Source: Alligator mississippiensis (Eukaryota; Chordata; Crocodylia; Alligatoridae). From it: a stretch of DNA of 64,000 nucleotides. The position numbers and the translations under genes are program-made. Shown in pieces: positions 42,698-54,873 of the stretch. The notes beneath the pieces were generated by a model that was not told the origin of the DNA, did no database searches, and saw nothing but the letters and a program-made list of their open reading frames with translations. Every line of letters starts with the position of its first letter. Position 1 is the first letter of the stretch. The stretch lies in assembly GCF_030867095.1 (NCBI RefSeq), contig NC_081826.1, positions 56,350,001 to 56,414,000 on the forward strand, given 5' to 3'.

Positions 42698-45600
42698 CAT
42701 ATAATCATAGAAAATTAGGGTTGAAAGGGACCTCAGGAACTCATCTCGTCCAACCCCTTGCTCAAAGCAGGACCATCCCTAACTAGATCATCCCAGCCAT
42801 GGCTTTGTCCAGCCAGGTCTTAAAAACCTTTAAGGATGGAGATTGCAACAACCACTCTGGCTAACCTATTCCAGGGCTCCACCACGCTCCTATTGAGTTT
42901 TTCCTAATACCCAACCTAAATTTCCCTTGCTGTGACATGAGACCATTGATCCTTGTTTTCCTATTCGGTACACTGAGAACAGTTTAGTTCCATCCTCTTT
43001 GGATCTATCCTTCAGATAGCTGAAGGCTACTATTAAATCTCTTCTCAGTCTTCTCTTCTGGAGACTAAATAAGCCCAGTTCCCTCAGCCTCTCCTCAGGA
43101 GTCATGTGCCCCAGCCCCCTAACCATTTTCACTGCCCTCTGCTGGACTCTCTCCAATTTATCCACATACTCTCTGTAGTAGGGGGAGGGGGGTGGGGGGC
43201 GGCCCAAAACTGGACACAGTACTCCAGATACGGCCTCACCAGTGCTGAATAGAGGGGAATAATAACTTCCCTGGATCTGCTGGCAACAATCCTATCACTG
43301 CAGCCCAGTATGTTGTTAGCCTTCTTCACAAGGGCACACCGTTGGCTCATATTCAGCTTATTGCACTCTGTTACCCACAGGTCCATTTCTGCAGAGCTGC
43401 TGCTTAGCCAGTCAGTCCCCAGGCTGTATCACTACATGGGATTGTTCCATCCTAGAGCGCAGGACTTTGCACTTGCCCTTGTTGAGCCTCATGAGATTTC
43501 TTTTGGCCCAATCCTCCAATCTGTAGAGGTCTCTCTGAATCCTAACACACCCTCCAGTGTTTCTACTACCCCCAGCTTGGTGTCATCTGCAAACCTGCTG
43601 AGACTCTAGTCCATCTTCCAAGTCACAGATGAAAATACTGAACAAAACCCACCCGAGGACCAACCCCTTGGGCACTCCACTTGATACCAGCTGCCAATTA
43701 GACACTGAGCCACTGACAACTACCCTCTGAGCCTGATGATCCAGCCAGCTTTTTCCATCCACCTTACAGTCCATTCATCCAACCCATACTTCCTTAGCTT
43801 GTGTGCAAGAATGCTATAGGATATCAAAACCCTTGCTAAAGTCAGGATATATACTACATCCACTGGTCTCCCTGCATCCACAGAGCCAAGTATCTTATCA
43901 CAGGAGGCAATCAGGTTGGTCAGGCATGACTTGCCCTTGGGGAATCCATGCTGACTGTTCCTAATCACCTTTTTCTCCTCCAAGTGCTTAGAAATGGATT
44001 CCTTGAAGACCTGCTCCATGATTTTTCCACGGACCGAAGTGAAGCTGACCAGTCTGTAGTTCCCTAGTTCTTCCTTCTTCCCTTTCTTAAATATGGGCAT
44101 TATATTTGTCCTTCTCCAATCATCCAGGACCTCTCCCAATTGCCATGAGTATTCAAAGATGATGGCCAGTGGCTCTGCAATCACATTGGCCAGTTCCCTC
44201 AGCACCCTCGTGTGCATCCCATTTGACCCCATGAACCTGTACACATCCAGCTTCTCTAAATAATCCCTAACTTGTTCTTTTGCCACTGTTAGCTGCTCAC
44301 CTCCCCACCAAACTTGCTGCCAGGTGCAGTAGTCTGAGAGCTGACCTTGCCTGTGAAGATAGAGGTGAAAAAGAAATTGAGTACACTTCAACTTTTTCTG
44401 CATCCTCTGTCACTAAGTTGTAATGACATCCCCATTTAGTAAAAGACCCACACTTTCCCTGACCCTGTTGCTGACATTCGTAGGAACCCTTGTTATCCTT
44501 CACATCCTCTACTATCTGCAACGCCAATGGCGCTTTGACCTTCCTGACTTCATCCCTGCATGCCCAAGCAATACTCATACTTCTCCCTAGTTGTTTATCC
44601 AAGCTTCCATTTATAAGCTTCCTTTTTGTGATTTAGCTTACTGAAGAGTTCCCTGCTAAGCCAAGCTGGACTTCTGCCATACTTGCTAGTCTTCCTTCAT
44701 ATCAGGATGGTTTGTTCCTTCACACTCACTAAGATTTCTTTAAAGTACAGCCAGATCTCCTGGACTCGTCTCCCATTCAAACTGGCTTCCCAGGCATCCT
44801 GCCCGTGAGTTCCCTGAGCAAGTCAAAGCCTGCTTTTCTGAAGTCCAGGGTCCTTACTCTGCTGCTTTCCTCAGGATATTGAACTCAATTATCTCGTGGT
44901 CAGTGGCTCAAGATGCCATCCACTACTGAATTCCCCAATTCTTCCCTGTTTGAGCAGCAGGTCAAGAAAAGCACAGCCCCTTGTTGGCCACTCCAGCACT
45001 TGCACCAGGAAGTTGTCCCCAACATGCTCCAAAAGCTTCCTCGATTGCCTGTGCACTGCTATATTGCCCTCTCAGCATATGTCAGGGTAACTGAAGTCCC
45101 CCATGAGAACCAGAGGTTGTGATTGGAAAACCGCCAGCTATTTGAAGAAAGCCTCATTCACATCCTCCTGGTCTGGTGGTCTATAGCAGAGACCCACCAC
45201 ACCACCCTTGTTGCTCTCCGCTCTGAGCCTAACCCAAAGACTTTCAACAGGCCTATCTCCAGTTTCATACTGGAGCTCTGACACATCATGTGCTTCATAA
45301 AGTGCAACTCCCTACTCCTCTTCTCTCTTGCCTGTCCACCCTAAACAGTTTAACTCATCCATGATATTGCTCCAGTCATACGAGCTATTCCACCAAGTCT
45401 CTGTTATCCCAATTGGGTCATTGATCCATGTCTGTGCAAGGACTTCCAATTCTTCCTGCTTTTTTCCCTAGGTTCTGTGCATTCATGTACAGGCACCTAA
45501 GGTCACTAGCCAATTGCCCTGATGTCTGAAGAGGAATGGGAACACCTCCCGTTGCCCATTCCTACTTCCACCATGTTACCCAATTCCCCACTTACCTCAC

Positions 45601-45715
45601 AGCTGTGGTCTTCATCCCCTGGCAAACCTAGTTTAAAGCCCTCCTTACTAGGTTAGTGAGCCTGTCTGCGGAGAGGCTCTTCCCTTTCTTCATCAGGTGG
45701 ATCCCATTGCTTCCT
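42698..45715 (-). mobile_element. Old CR1 LINE copy K, nearly complete ORF2
   Basis: A roughly 3-kb minus-strand CR1 of an older subfamily. The left edge AATCATAGAAAATTAGGGTT is its 3' end. The ORF2 C-terminus is at 42890-43386 ([28 protein letters not shown]). RT includes SRFADDTKLG at about 43571-43606, GVPKGLVLGWVLFSIFI, and NYRLVSFTSVRGKIMEQVF at about 44030-44075. Upstream come the connector and a degraded endonuclease: VGLCYRPPDQEDVNEAFF (about 45160), WVRLRAESNKGG, ITETWWNSSYDW (about 45378-45413) and LRCLYMNAQNLGKKQEEL (about 45445-45505). Many stops and frameshifts. It differs from the young copies in about every motif, consistent with age. Confidence 0.88.
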
Positions 45716-46936
45716 GACATTCCAGAGGAAAACAGATTTTTTCTTCTGGGTGATTTCAACAGAGTCAGAAGAGACTCTAACCTCTGGAATTAAACCATTG
45801 GGAAGGAAGGAGTAGGAAAGGTCAACCTCACTGATATCCTCCCCTTGACATGGAACAGAACAGAACAGAACATGGACTCCCATCACCAACATCATGTTCC
45901 ACCAGAAAAACAGGCACAAGACCTCATCACAACACCCACGGTCTAAGTATTGACACATGATGGACTACAGCATCATCCATACTTGGGATCACAAATGTGT
46001 CCATATCACCCAAGCTATGCTAGGAGCTGATGATTGCTGGACTGATCACGAACTCATCCGCTTGGTTATAACACTCAGACTGACTCCCAAACAACAGCTG
46101 CAGCAGAAGCTATGATAATGGGAGATCAAAGCTGAAGGACTCAGGGACCCAAGCAAGAGAGACGTCTTCCACCATTATCTCACTGAAAAACTGGTGAATT
46201 CAACAACAGTAGAAGGATGTCAGTAGCATGTGGGGTGCCTTCAAGGCCACTGTCATCAGTGCCTGTGAAGAGACACTTGGACTCTCTACCAGGAAACATC
46301 AAGACTGGTTTGATAAGAATGACCAGGAGATCCAAGAGATGATTGATTGCAAGTGCAGGACCTTTCGTGCCTGACAACAAAACACCAACTCCAAGCAAAA
46401 AAAAACTGAATCTCCAACAAGCCAAGGAAGAGGTCCAAAGTAGGACCCACAATATGACAAACAAATGGTGGGAAGACAAGGTTAAGATATTCATGATATG
46501 TAAGGTTTCTTCAGTGCCATCAAAGCCATCTACATTCTGAGCACTCAGGAACCAACCCCCCTGAAACCTAAGGATGGAGGAGACCTAATCAAAGAAAGGG
46601 GAGCCATCAATGTCTATTGGGAGGAGCATTTTGAAGACCCTCTCAATTGAGATTGTGCAGTTGACAATAGTGTTCTCAACTCCATCCCACAACAGACAGT
46701 CAGATGTTCTCAGAAGCCCTCCAGCCCTAGATGAGGTGAGAACAGACATTAAGCAGATGAAGAACAAGACATTGAGAGCTGAAATCTTCAAACAAGAAGG
46801 AGAGGAGCTCACATCACAGCTTCATACCCTCATTTTAAGGATCTGGAATGGTGAGGAAATCCCAGACTCTCTCAGGGATGTCATGATTGTCACAAGCTTC
46901 AAGAAAAGAGACAAATCCAACTGTGGAAACTACCAG
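45716..46936 (+). mobile_element. Second LINE lineage, copy 2: endonuclease and start of RT
   Basis: Plus-strand relative of the LINE at 22.2-25.2 kb. Endonuclease remnants: RFFLLGDFNRVRRDSNLWN (expected GDFNARVGRD), IGKEGVGKVNLT, and CWTDHELIRLVITLRLTPKQ at about 46030-46090, the SDH-like motif of APE nucleases with T in place of S. Then comes the pre-RT segment (INVYWEEHFEDPLN type) and RIWNGEEIPDSLRDVMIVTS followed by KRDKSNCGNYQL at about 46840-46940. Coding stops there because CR1 copy I is inserted. Confidence 0.75.
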
Positions 46937-48463
46937 CTCTGACAACCTACACCCCAGGGTACTCAAGGAGCTGGCTAGTATCATAGCTCAGCCCCCGGCA
47001 TGGATCTTTGAGAACTCCTGGTGCTCTGGTGAAGTGCCCGAAGATTGGAAGAAGGCCACTGTGGTACCTATCTTCAAGAAAGGGAGGAAAGTGGATCCGA
47101 CAAACTACATGACCTCTATCCCGGGGAAGGTCTTAGAAAAGATTATCAAAGAGGCCATTCTTCACAGACTGGCCGATGGCAACATCCTGATGGATAGCCA
47201 GCACGGGTTTGTTGCAGGTAGGTCTTGCTTGACCAATCTTATTTCCTTTTATGACCAGGTGACCTATCACCTGGACAAGGGAGAGAAGATTGATGTTGTA
47301 TATCTTGACTTTAAAAAAGCCTTCAATTTGGTATCTCATGATCACCTCTTGGCAAAACTGGCTAACTACAGCCTCAACCTCACCACGATCCACTGGCTGG
47401 GGAATTGGCTCCGTGGTCGGACCCAGAGGGTGGTGCTTGATGAAAGTCAGTCATCATGGTGACCTGCCACTAGCGGGGTCCCTGAAAGCTCCGTCCTAGG
47501 GCCTATATTGTTCAACATCTTCATTAATGATGTGGACATTGGAGTCAGAAGCGGACTGGCCAAGTTCATCAATGATACCAAACTTTGTGGTAAAGCATCC
47601 ACACCTGAGGAGAGGAGAACGATCCAGGCTCACCTTGACAGGCTCAGGAAATGGGTGGATGAGAACCTGATGGTGTTTAACACCGAAAAATGCAAGGTTC
47701 TCCACCTTGGGAAGAAAAACCTGCAGCATCCTTATAGGCCTGGCAGTGCTATGCCAGCTAGCACTACGGATGAAAGGGACTTGGTGGTCAATCATGACCC
47801 CAAGATAAACATGAGCCTTCAATGTGATGCTGCAGCTAGTAAAGCAAGCCAAACGCTGGCTTGCATCCATAGATGCTTCTCAAGCAAATCCCAGGACATC
47901 ATTCTCCCATTGTACTCGGCCTTGGTGAGGCCACAGCTCTGGAGTACTGCATCCAGTTTTGGGCTCCACAATTCAAAAAGGATGAGGAGAAGCTTGAGAG
48001 AGTGCAGAGGAGAGCCACGCACATGATCAGAGGTCAGGAAAACAGACCTTATGATGAGAGGCTGAGAGCCATGGGACTCTTCAGCCTGGAAAAGCGCAGG
48101 CTCAGGGGCAATCTAGCAGCCACCTATAAGTTTATCAGGGGTGTCCACCAGGATCTGGAGGAACATTTGTTCACCAGAACACCCCAAGGGACGACAAGAT
48201 CTAACAGTCAGAAACTCCTGCAAGACCATTTCAGGCTGGACATAAGGAAGAATTGCTTTACTGTCTGAGCCCCCAAGGTATGGAATAGCCTGCCATAGGA
48301 GGTGGTTTAAGCACCTATTTTGAACGCCTTCAAGAGAAAAATCGGATACTTATCTTGCTGGGATCCTATGTCCCCAGCTGACTTCCTGCCCCTGGGGCAG
48401 GGGACTGGACTCAATCTTCCGAGGTCCCTTCTAGCCCTAATGTCTATGAAATCTATGAAACAG
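46937..48463 (+). mobile_element. CR1 LINE copy I, inserted in the second LINE
   Basis: A 1.5-kb 5'-truncated CR1. Frame 46887-47462 contains DNLHPRVLKELASIIAQPP, SIPGKVLEKIIKEAILHRLA and IDVVYLDFKKAFNLVSHDHL. A stop interrupts before the GVPQGSVLGP-equivalent (here TSGVPESSVLGP). The catalytic box is mutated from FADD to FIND (AKFINDTKLCGK), which removes one of the two aspartates. The C-terminal frame is 47873-48268 ([20 protein letters not shown]). Tail AATGTCTATGAAATCTATGA at about 48441. The sister of copies A and H. Confidence 0.92.
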
Positions 48464-49239
48464 TCCCCAGCTCCGGTAAAGCCATCTCTTGAAGAAGGCT
48501 GACATCAATGAAGAAATACAACATTGCCTCATATATGCAAGTGCAGCCTTTGGATGACTGAAGAAACAGGCGCTCAAAGATCATGACATCAGATCTGAAA
48601 CCAACCCCATTTTTACCAAGCGGTCATGAACCCCTCCTTGCTGTACGGAGCTGAGATAGACAACGTACAGGACACATCTAAAGTTGTTGGAAAAGAACCA
48701 TCAATGCTGCTTGTGGAAGATACTCCGAATACAGTGGGAAGATAGATGCACCAATGTTAGTGTCCTCCCGCAAACAAACAGAAGTATTGAGGTGATGGTG
48801 ACCTGACAACAACTTTTTTGGGCCACCATGTCAGCTGGATGTCCAACTCCAGCAAGGTTTATTCTCCCAGCTCAATCACAACATACACTCAAGATGAGGG
48901 CAGAGAAAGCGCTCCACAGATGTCTTCAAAGCCAACGTTAAAAAATGCAACATTGATGTCAACACGTGTGTGACTATCACCCAGAATGACCCTAAATGGA
49001 GGAAGAGTCTTCTGCAGGGATCTCAGTATTTGAAACTTCACAACAACAGATGGAAAAGCAGGAATTGAAGAAACAGAGTATCACAGACCAAATCAAGAAT
49101 CCAGTGTCATCCACCCCACATGGAAACACATTTCCAAGCTGCAGTAGACTTTGTCGATCCTGAATACGCCTCAGGAGCAATCTTTGGACACACAGATAAG
49201 ACAATCATGGAAAACAATCGTCCTCAACTGGGAGGGATT
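48464..49239 (+). mobile_element. Second LINE lineage, copy 2: C-terminal remnant
   Basis: After CR1 copy I the plus strand continues with degraded post-RT sequence: CLWKILRIQWEDRCTNVSVL at about 48710-48770, LPAQSQHTLKMRAEKALHRC at about 48870-48930. The RT core expected between the GNYQL segment and this point is absent, so the insertion was accompanied or preceded by a deletion of several hundred base pairs. Confidence 0.65.
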
Positions 49240-49247
49240 GCCTAAGA

Positions 49248-49772
49248 CAGGTGGGCAAAATACGGCCAGTGGGCCGCATCCGGCCCACCAGGCCATTCTA
49301 TCCAGACCACGGGGCCCCTAAATAATCTGGAAAATTTAATATTCATCTGCTCCTGTCTGCCTGTCAAAGATGAGAGGAGCCAGCAGCAGTAGAACCCAGG
49401 GGAAGTCATGGCAGGACCCCGCATTTTGACTGCATTTTGAGCTATTATGCAATCACTTCTACATATAAAGCACAAACACACACATAAATCAGGAAACACA
49501 TTTTTTAATTAAAATACATTATTATGGGTGTTTGATTTTTCATATATAATTCATTGGGGTTTTTTTCCAATTCTAAGATGGGAAGAGGGTTTGCCCAAAG
49601 GAGTACTTCCAGAGTCAAGGGGGAAAGGCCAGAAATTAGGGACGGGACTTTCGGTCCCAACACCATGACCAGCGGGTGAAGCACATGTCAAGGGGCAGGG
49701 CTACCCATGTGGCCCTCAACAGCTTGCTAAAACTCAGTAAGTGGCCCTCCAGCTGAAAACTGGCCATCTCTG
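49248..49772 (+). mobile_element. Non-autonomous hAT-like DNA transposon, copy 3 (short)
   Basis: Starts CAGGTGGGCAAAATACGGCC and ends CTGAAAACTGGCCATCTCTG, sharing both ends with copies 1 and 2, including CAACAGCTTGCTAAAACTCAG near 49717. The interior is mostly AT-rich and much shorter (525 bp). Flanks GCCTAAGA (49240-49247) and AACTAAGA (49773-49780) agree at 6 of 8 positions, an aged target duplication. Confidence 0.75.
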
Positions 49773-49780
49773 AACTAAGA

Positions 49781-50640
49781 AAAAGAAATCATTTAATTAA
49801 TCATGCAGTTTACATTTGCCCTGGGTAAAAAACTAGGTTTCAAACAGGAAATGGAAGTTCTCTTAATCACATCTCCCATCTCATTCTGCACACCTAAAAA
49901 TGACACTCTGCTCTTCTGTTTTAGAAGAAACTAAAACCATCCATTTCCTGCTATTCAGTCTGGCTACTGGTAGGACAGGGTGGCACATTACAGATTAACT
50001 GGTTGAGAGAGCCCTGAGCTTTCTTGGTGACAATTTACTTCTTTAGATGCTGTAAATGCACTACGTTAATCTGTTATTTAATCTGTAACACCAGCCTGGT
50101 TGTTAAATGTGTATCTTCATTCACACCCCATCCTGGAATGGAGTTACAGGGTTCTCTCAAAAACCAAAAAAAAACCCCACACCACACAAACCAAAAAATG
50201 AACACGTAAGGAAGCATGGCAGATCAATTGTGTGTGCAAGCGAAAGCAAAACACACAGAGCTCTTTGTTTTGGGGCAAAAGAGTTGGGGCTGGGGGAGAA
50301 GGGGCATCAGTACAGTTAGCTCCATTTAAGTATTTAGCCTCAGGATTGAAAAAGTGCCAGGCACTTCAGAACTCAATGTAAACAATGTCAGCGGACTACA
50401 GGAAGAGCACTGAACAAAGCTTTTAGCACCTCATTAAGGCTGGTTACCTTGTTTCAGAGTCCCTTATGCCTCCAAGTAATCCTGAATTGACAGAGCCTAG
50501 TCAGGTCAAAGCTGCATTAGAAGCCCAGCTAGAGAATTACGCAGTTAAATGGAGCTCCTCAGTTAAAAACGAACTACTCCTAGTCTATTCTGTCTAAAAA
50601 CACTTACACATTTGTAAAGGACCAGAGCTTTCCTGTGTAA
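49781..50640. other. Unique DNA, no gene seen
   Basis: An A-rich patch at 50162-50200. No coding frame or repeat recognised. Confidence 0.4.
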
Positions 50641-50699
50641 AAAAGGCACCTGGAAGCTCACCAGGGCATCTCCTTCACTATCAGCACAGAGGTAACACA

Positions 50700-51880
50700 T
50701 ACAGCAGTCATCCTGTCTTTCCTGCGCGGGGGGTCCCGATGCCAGTGCCCCACGGGGTTACATATTGCAACCGATTCCAAAAAAACTAATTGATGACCCC
50801 ACCGGGCGCCTCCTGGACGCCGCCCTGCTCCCAGCCACACTCCTGAGTGCCTCTGGCTGGGGCAGCCAGTCACAGGGCTTTAAAATCCCCCGTGTGTTGC
50901 TGTGAACTCTGGAAGAGGAAATGGCCTTGATTGGTGGCGGGGGAGGGGGCACCCCAAAACCGCCATGTCCTTGGCTTGATGCGTTTTATCTGCGTCACAC
51001 GTGGGAAGGCAGGGGCAAGGGGGCCCCCACCGGCGTGCCGGAAAAGCGGAAGAGCAGCGCCTGTTGCCAAGGGAGCAGCCGGCGTCCTGGACCCCCAGGA
51101 AACCTGCCTGCGGGACCGGGAAAGCGTCTCTGACAGCGTCTCCCTCGGACCGGGCAGCGGCGGCGGCAGCAGCGAGGCTCCCCCCGCCTCAGGGCGGCCG
51201 CGCTCCGCGACACCGCTCTCGCCGCGGCCAGGGAAGCGCCTCGCTGCCCGCGGCCGCGCTCCAGCCTGCTCCGCCCCGACAGTCCCGCTCGCCACCGCCC
51301 CCGCGAGAGCGGCGGGACTCAGCCAAGCGGCCCCCACCACCCCCGACACAACAACTCGCAGTCCCACCCCGCCTCCCCCGTTGGCCAGCCGCCTCCTCCT
51401 CTGATTTGTCCCCACACTTGCCAATCAAGCAGCCCGGCGATGCGCGTTGCGGGATGCTGTAGCGCTCGGGGCCGCTCTAGGACAGCGCCGGGCGGCCCCT
51501 CCATGGTATTTCCTGCTTGGGGAGCGACCCGCCCCGCCCTTGGCACGCGCCGCGCTAGGCACCGGGCGCGCTCTCTATGATCCGGGCTGCAAACCGGCTC
51601 CCGCGTCAGCTTCCCCCGGCCCCGGCCCAACCTAGTGGGAGCTCCCCGTTGGGACGCAGCCTGCCGGAGAATAGCAGCGCCTGCCGTTACGCGCTCCGGC
51701 CCTGGGCGGGGGCCAGGCCCGCAGCAGAGGTCAGTGCGGAGCGGGGGGCGGAGCCTGCTTGAGGGGGCGGAGCCTGCGTGGGGAAGGGGTGCTGGGGGAG
51801 GTGCCTGAGTGGGGGAGGGGTGCTGGGGGTGGGGGCAGAGCCTGAGTAGGGGAGGGGAGCTATGGGGGCCCGAGCTGTGG
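50700..51880. promoter_or_regulatory. CpG island, probable host promoter
   Basis: CpG dinucleotides are abundant here, GC content is very high and the sequence is not an obvious repeat, in contrast to the AT-rich surroundings. Visible elements are an inverted CCAAT box (ATTGG at 50930-50934), a CACGTG E-box at 50998-51003, a CCAAT box at 51421-51425, and two GC boxes (GGGGCGGAG at 51745-51753; GGGGGCGGAG at 51763-51772) in a short tandem repeat. There is no clear TATA box, which is usual for CpG-island promoters. A possible plus-strand splice donor follows AGAG at 51730 (GTCAGT). A possible minus-strand donor (CTG then GTGAGC) lies at about 50661. CCAAT elements in both orientations leave open a bidirectional promoter. 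I cannot name the gene. Confidence 0.7.
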
Positions 51881-53174
51881 GCCGTTCGCACTAGTACCCT
51901 TGAGGCTTGTTCTGCCCCCCACCGCCAGTGTAAAGCAGCCACAGAGCCTGCCCGTTCCTCATATTGGCAGCCCTCAGCGCCTACAGCCCAGGCACCTGCT
52001 TTCACCCCCTGCCCAAGGTGGGGACGGCGCGGTGCTCAGCCTGCGATCCCAGCCTTGTTCCCTTTGGCCTCAGGCCTGCGGGATTGTAGGAGCACATCAA
52101 ATGCCCTCCCTATACAGGGCTCCTCTGTAGTGGGGCAGGTAGGGGCAGTGAGTGTGATCTTCAGCACTCAGGGCTCCTGGAGACAAACTGGATAATGTGA
52201 AAGGACTGCAAAGTGAAGCCACGTTATTCCAGGGCCAGACTTACCTTTGGAGACCACCAAAGACCATCTTCAGTGGTTGTCCAAGGTTTAAAATCTAGGA
52301 CTGTGTTCCCTGCAATCCAGAGCAGCTCTCATGCCTCTTCCCCACCTGCCAGTATCAATGGGAAGGAGCTTTGCACAAAGGACAAATAACTTGTCTGTAG
52401 TAACTAAGGCCCAGTCCAAAATCTGAGTACAGTTGAAATGCATGCTGTTAGCTACCTAAATACTTTTATGAATCTGGGTCTGTATATTCAGGTGTCAATA
52501 TTTTGCACTTCTCAATCAGCGAGCAGATGTGTTCAGATTAAGATCATCTTTATTTCTGTCACATTCAGACCTTGTTTTTAGTAATGTACTTTCTTGGTTT
52601 CTATTTCTTTTTCCACCCTCTTTTCCATTCTCTTATCCAGTTTCCCCTCTTTTGTGGATTTCATCACCACTTTATCTTTTCTGGTGGAGTGATTTGTAGT
52701 GAAATAGTGTAGTAGTTATTCTCAGGGCCTGGGATCAATATTGCAGTGAGAATATTAGCTGGTAAAGGAGTTCCTGCTATAGACAACTTATTCCAAACTG
52801 CCTCAGACTCATATGCACATCAGTTTATCAACTACTCAATTCAATTTGAGGAGTAACTTCCCAACTGGGAGGGTTATAAATGTACATTTTAATGAAAGCA
52901 TTCTTTTGTGTGCAATCCAAATAGGCCACTAGGTTGTGTAGGTTGGATTAAATATCCTAAATGTATCCATAGGTCAAGTATTCGACTCTTGCACTTTAGC
53001 AGATTCAAGAATAATAACCAGTGCACATTGGTCCATCCTATTTCAAGTGAATTGTTATAATGAAAATGAATTAGGGCAACTTTCACAAGTATGTTCATCT
53101 TCATGTAAAAAGCCTGTGGTCCCTCTCATTTGTGTTGTGATTGTTATTGCTGAATGTTCTGAAACAAGCGTATC
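51881..53174. other. Unique DNA beside the CpG island, no gene seen
   Basis: GC falls steadily from about 52150 onward. Frames at 51809-52195 are compositional extensions of the island. No exon was recognised. Confidence 0.4.
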
Positions 53175-53465
53175 AAGGATATGGCCCACAGGCCAGATCC
53201 AGTGTTATCTGGCCCCTGGGGCTCCTGGAGGGACCAGGAATTCAGGATGGGGCTAAGGCCCACTGTCAAGTCCCAGTATCCACCTTAGGGATACATGTTG
53301 ATAACGGAGGGGCAAGCAATGGCTGTGTTAACCGCTCCCAAATGCTACTTGCTCACCTTGCTACCAGCAGTGGGTCTGGATTCAGCCTGTGAGGAACCCA
53401 GTGGTATGGATCTGGCCAGGGAGAGAAGTAGGGGAGGAGGCAAAGGACTCTGGCATGCCTGGTCT
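53175..53465. mobile_element. hAT-like remnant
   Basis: GGATATGGCCCACAGGCCAG near 53177 has the inner sequence of a hAT end (GGCCCACAGGCC...ATC...GGCCC). A weak partner end (CTGGCATGCCTGGTC) lies near 53450. No transposase and no target duplication recognised. Confidence 0.4.
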
Positions 53466-54322
53466 AAACAGTACAAAACATGTCCTTCTGTATAATCCAT
53501 ATTTTTTAGCGAAGAAATTTATTATATTTTAAGCACATGATGTCTTTCATGTGTACAAAACATTTCAAATATCAACAATAATGTCATAACTTTTTCCAAA
53601 AAAGTTTCTTACTCACTATTTTTATCATCCTTCCAAAATTCTGCTGCCCTGTTCATTGGGGATGAATAATGTTTTCTGTCTTTTCCTATGGATGAATTAA
53701 ATACTGTTAGTAGCTTTTTATTACCATCACTCTTGTAAATAGCAGGAGGCTAGATTTTTTGCTTAGACTGGTTGGCAAATTTTCACAGTAATCTTGTAAA
53801 ACTATTTTGAAACTTTTCCCCATTACTAAGTATGTTAATCCCTCATGAATTTGCACTCACATTTGTTATTGTAGTATTCTCCATAAGTGCTGGGCTATTG
53901 ACAGACTTGCAGGCAGTTGGGAAGAAAAAATATATTTTGGGAAAATGTTACATAAAAGGATTATATTAACTTTGTAAACATCTTGCATCCACTTCCATTC
54001 TTCCCAACTTAAGCAATATTGTTTTTAAATTCTGCTATTCTAGGTACATCACTGAACCTGACCCTCTCCCTCCCCAGGACATATCAAGAAGAAATATTAA
54101 CCAATTAAAAGCTCTGAGTAAGACCCCTTCACTTGCCCACTTTGGGAACAAAGTCCCATTGTTCTTCAGCTGGTACTGAATATGGCAACACAACGTTGAT
54201 TAGAAATAATTCTGCCTAGTATAATTCCATGCAAACAATGTGGTTCTTGCTAATATAAGTCTACAACTTAGCTGACAGCTGAAGTAGCCAGTTTTAAGGA
54301 ATTGTGTCTGATTTATTATTAT
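53466..54322. other. AT-rich unique DNA, no gene seen
   Basis: No coding frame or repeat recognised. Confidence 0.45.
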
Positions 54323-54873
54323 CAGGGATCTAGGTTTTCTCCTTTACTGGGGAAAAATGCAGATTTCCTCCTTTAATGGGTAAAAATGCAGGAAACCATG
54401 TGTTTCCCCTTGCCGGCTAGCAGAGTTCCAACCTGCAAGGGGCTGGGGGGAGCGGGACACAGGGGGTGCCACATGCATGTGCACACAAACACATGCACAT
54501 GGCAAGCAGGCAGTGTGGTAGAAAGCAGTTCCTGCAGGTCCCTCCAGGTAAGTGTATGTGGGGGTTAGGCAATGAGGTGGGAGGGAAGGGGAGCACACAG
54601 GACATGGCGGGGAGTAGGACAGGTGGGTTGCATACTCTCCGAGATTTCTCCATTCACAGTGGGGCGTGGGGTGCGGGGCTGCAGCCAAACTGAACCAGCA
54701 TCGGGCAGGAGCCACTTCCATGGCCCAGCAGGCAAGACCCAGCACAGGAGGGAGCACTGCGCCGCCATGGCCACTGAGGTGAGGCGCAGTGTGGAGTTGT
54801 GCCCCCCACTGCTGCCGGATGGGCAGGGGGCACCTCACTTTTACCAAATATGACACACATACCTAGATCGTTG
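54323..54873. mobile_element. Probable non-autonomous hAT-like element with GC-rich core
   Basis: Starts CAGGGATCTAGG and ends CCTAGATCGTTG, an imperfect inverse of the start. The GC-rich core stands out from AT-rich flanks. Near the left end a short direct repeat (TTTCTCCTTTACTGGGGAAA / TTTCCTCCTTTAATGGGTAA) is visible. The 8-bp flanks (ATTATTAT and ATGGTAAA) do not agree well. The long frames on both strands here are compositional. Confidence 0.45.

Noticed and set aside
45653-45958. 101-codon minus-strand frame
   Set aside because: It spans the junction of the old CR1 and the second LINE and is antisense to the LINE endonuclease remnant (GDFN...).
50870-52005. 184- and 228-codon minus-strand frames and 153-157-codon plus-strand frames
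   Set aside because: They overlap one another on both strands in the CpG island, contain Arg/Pro/Gly/Ala-rich sequence and no recognisable domain; stop codons are simply rare in such GC-rich DNA.
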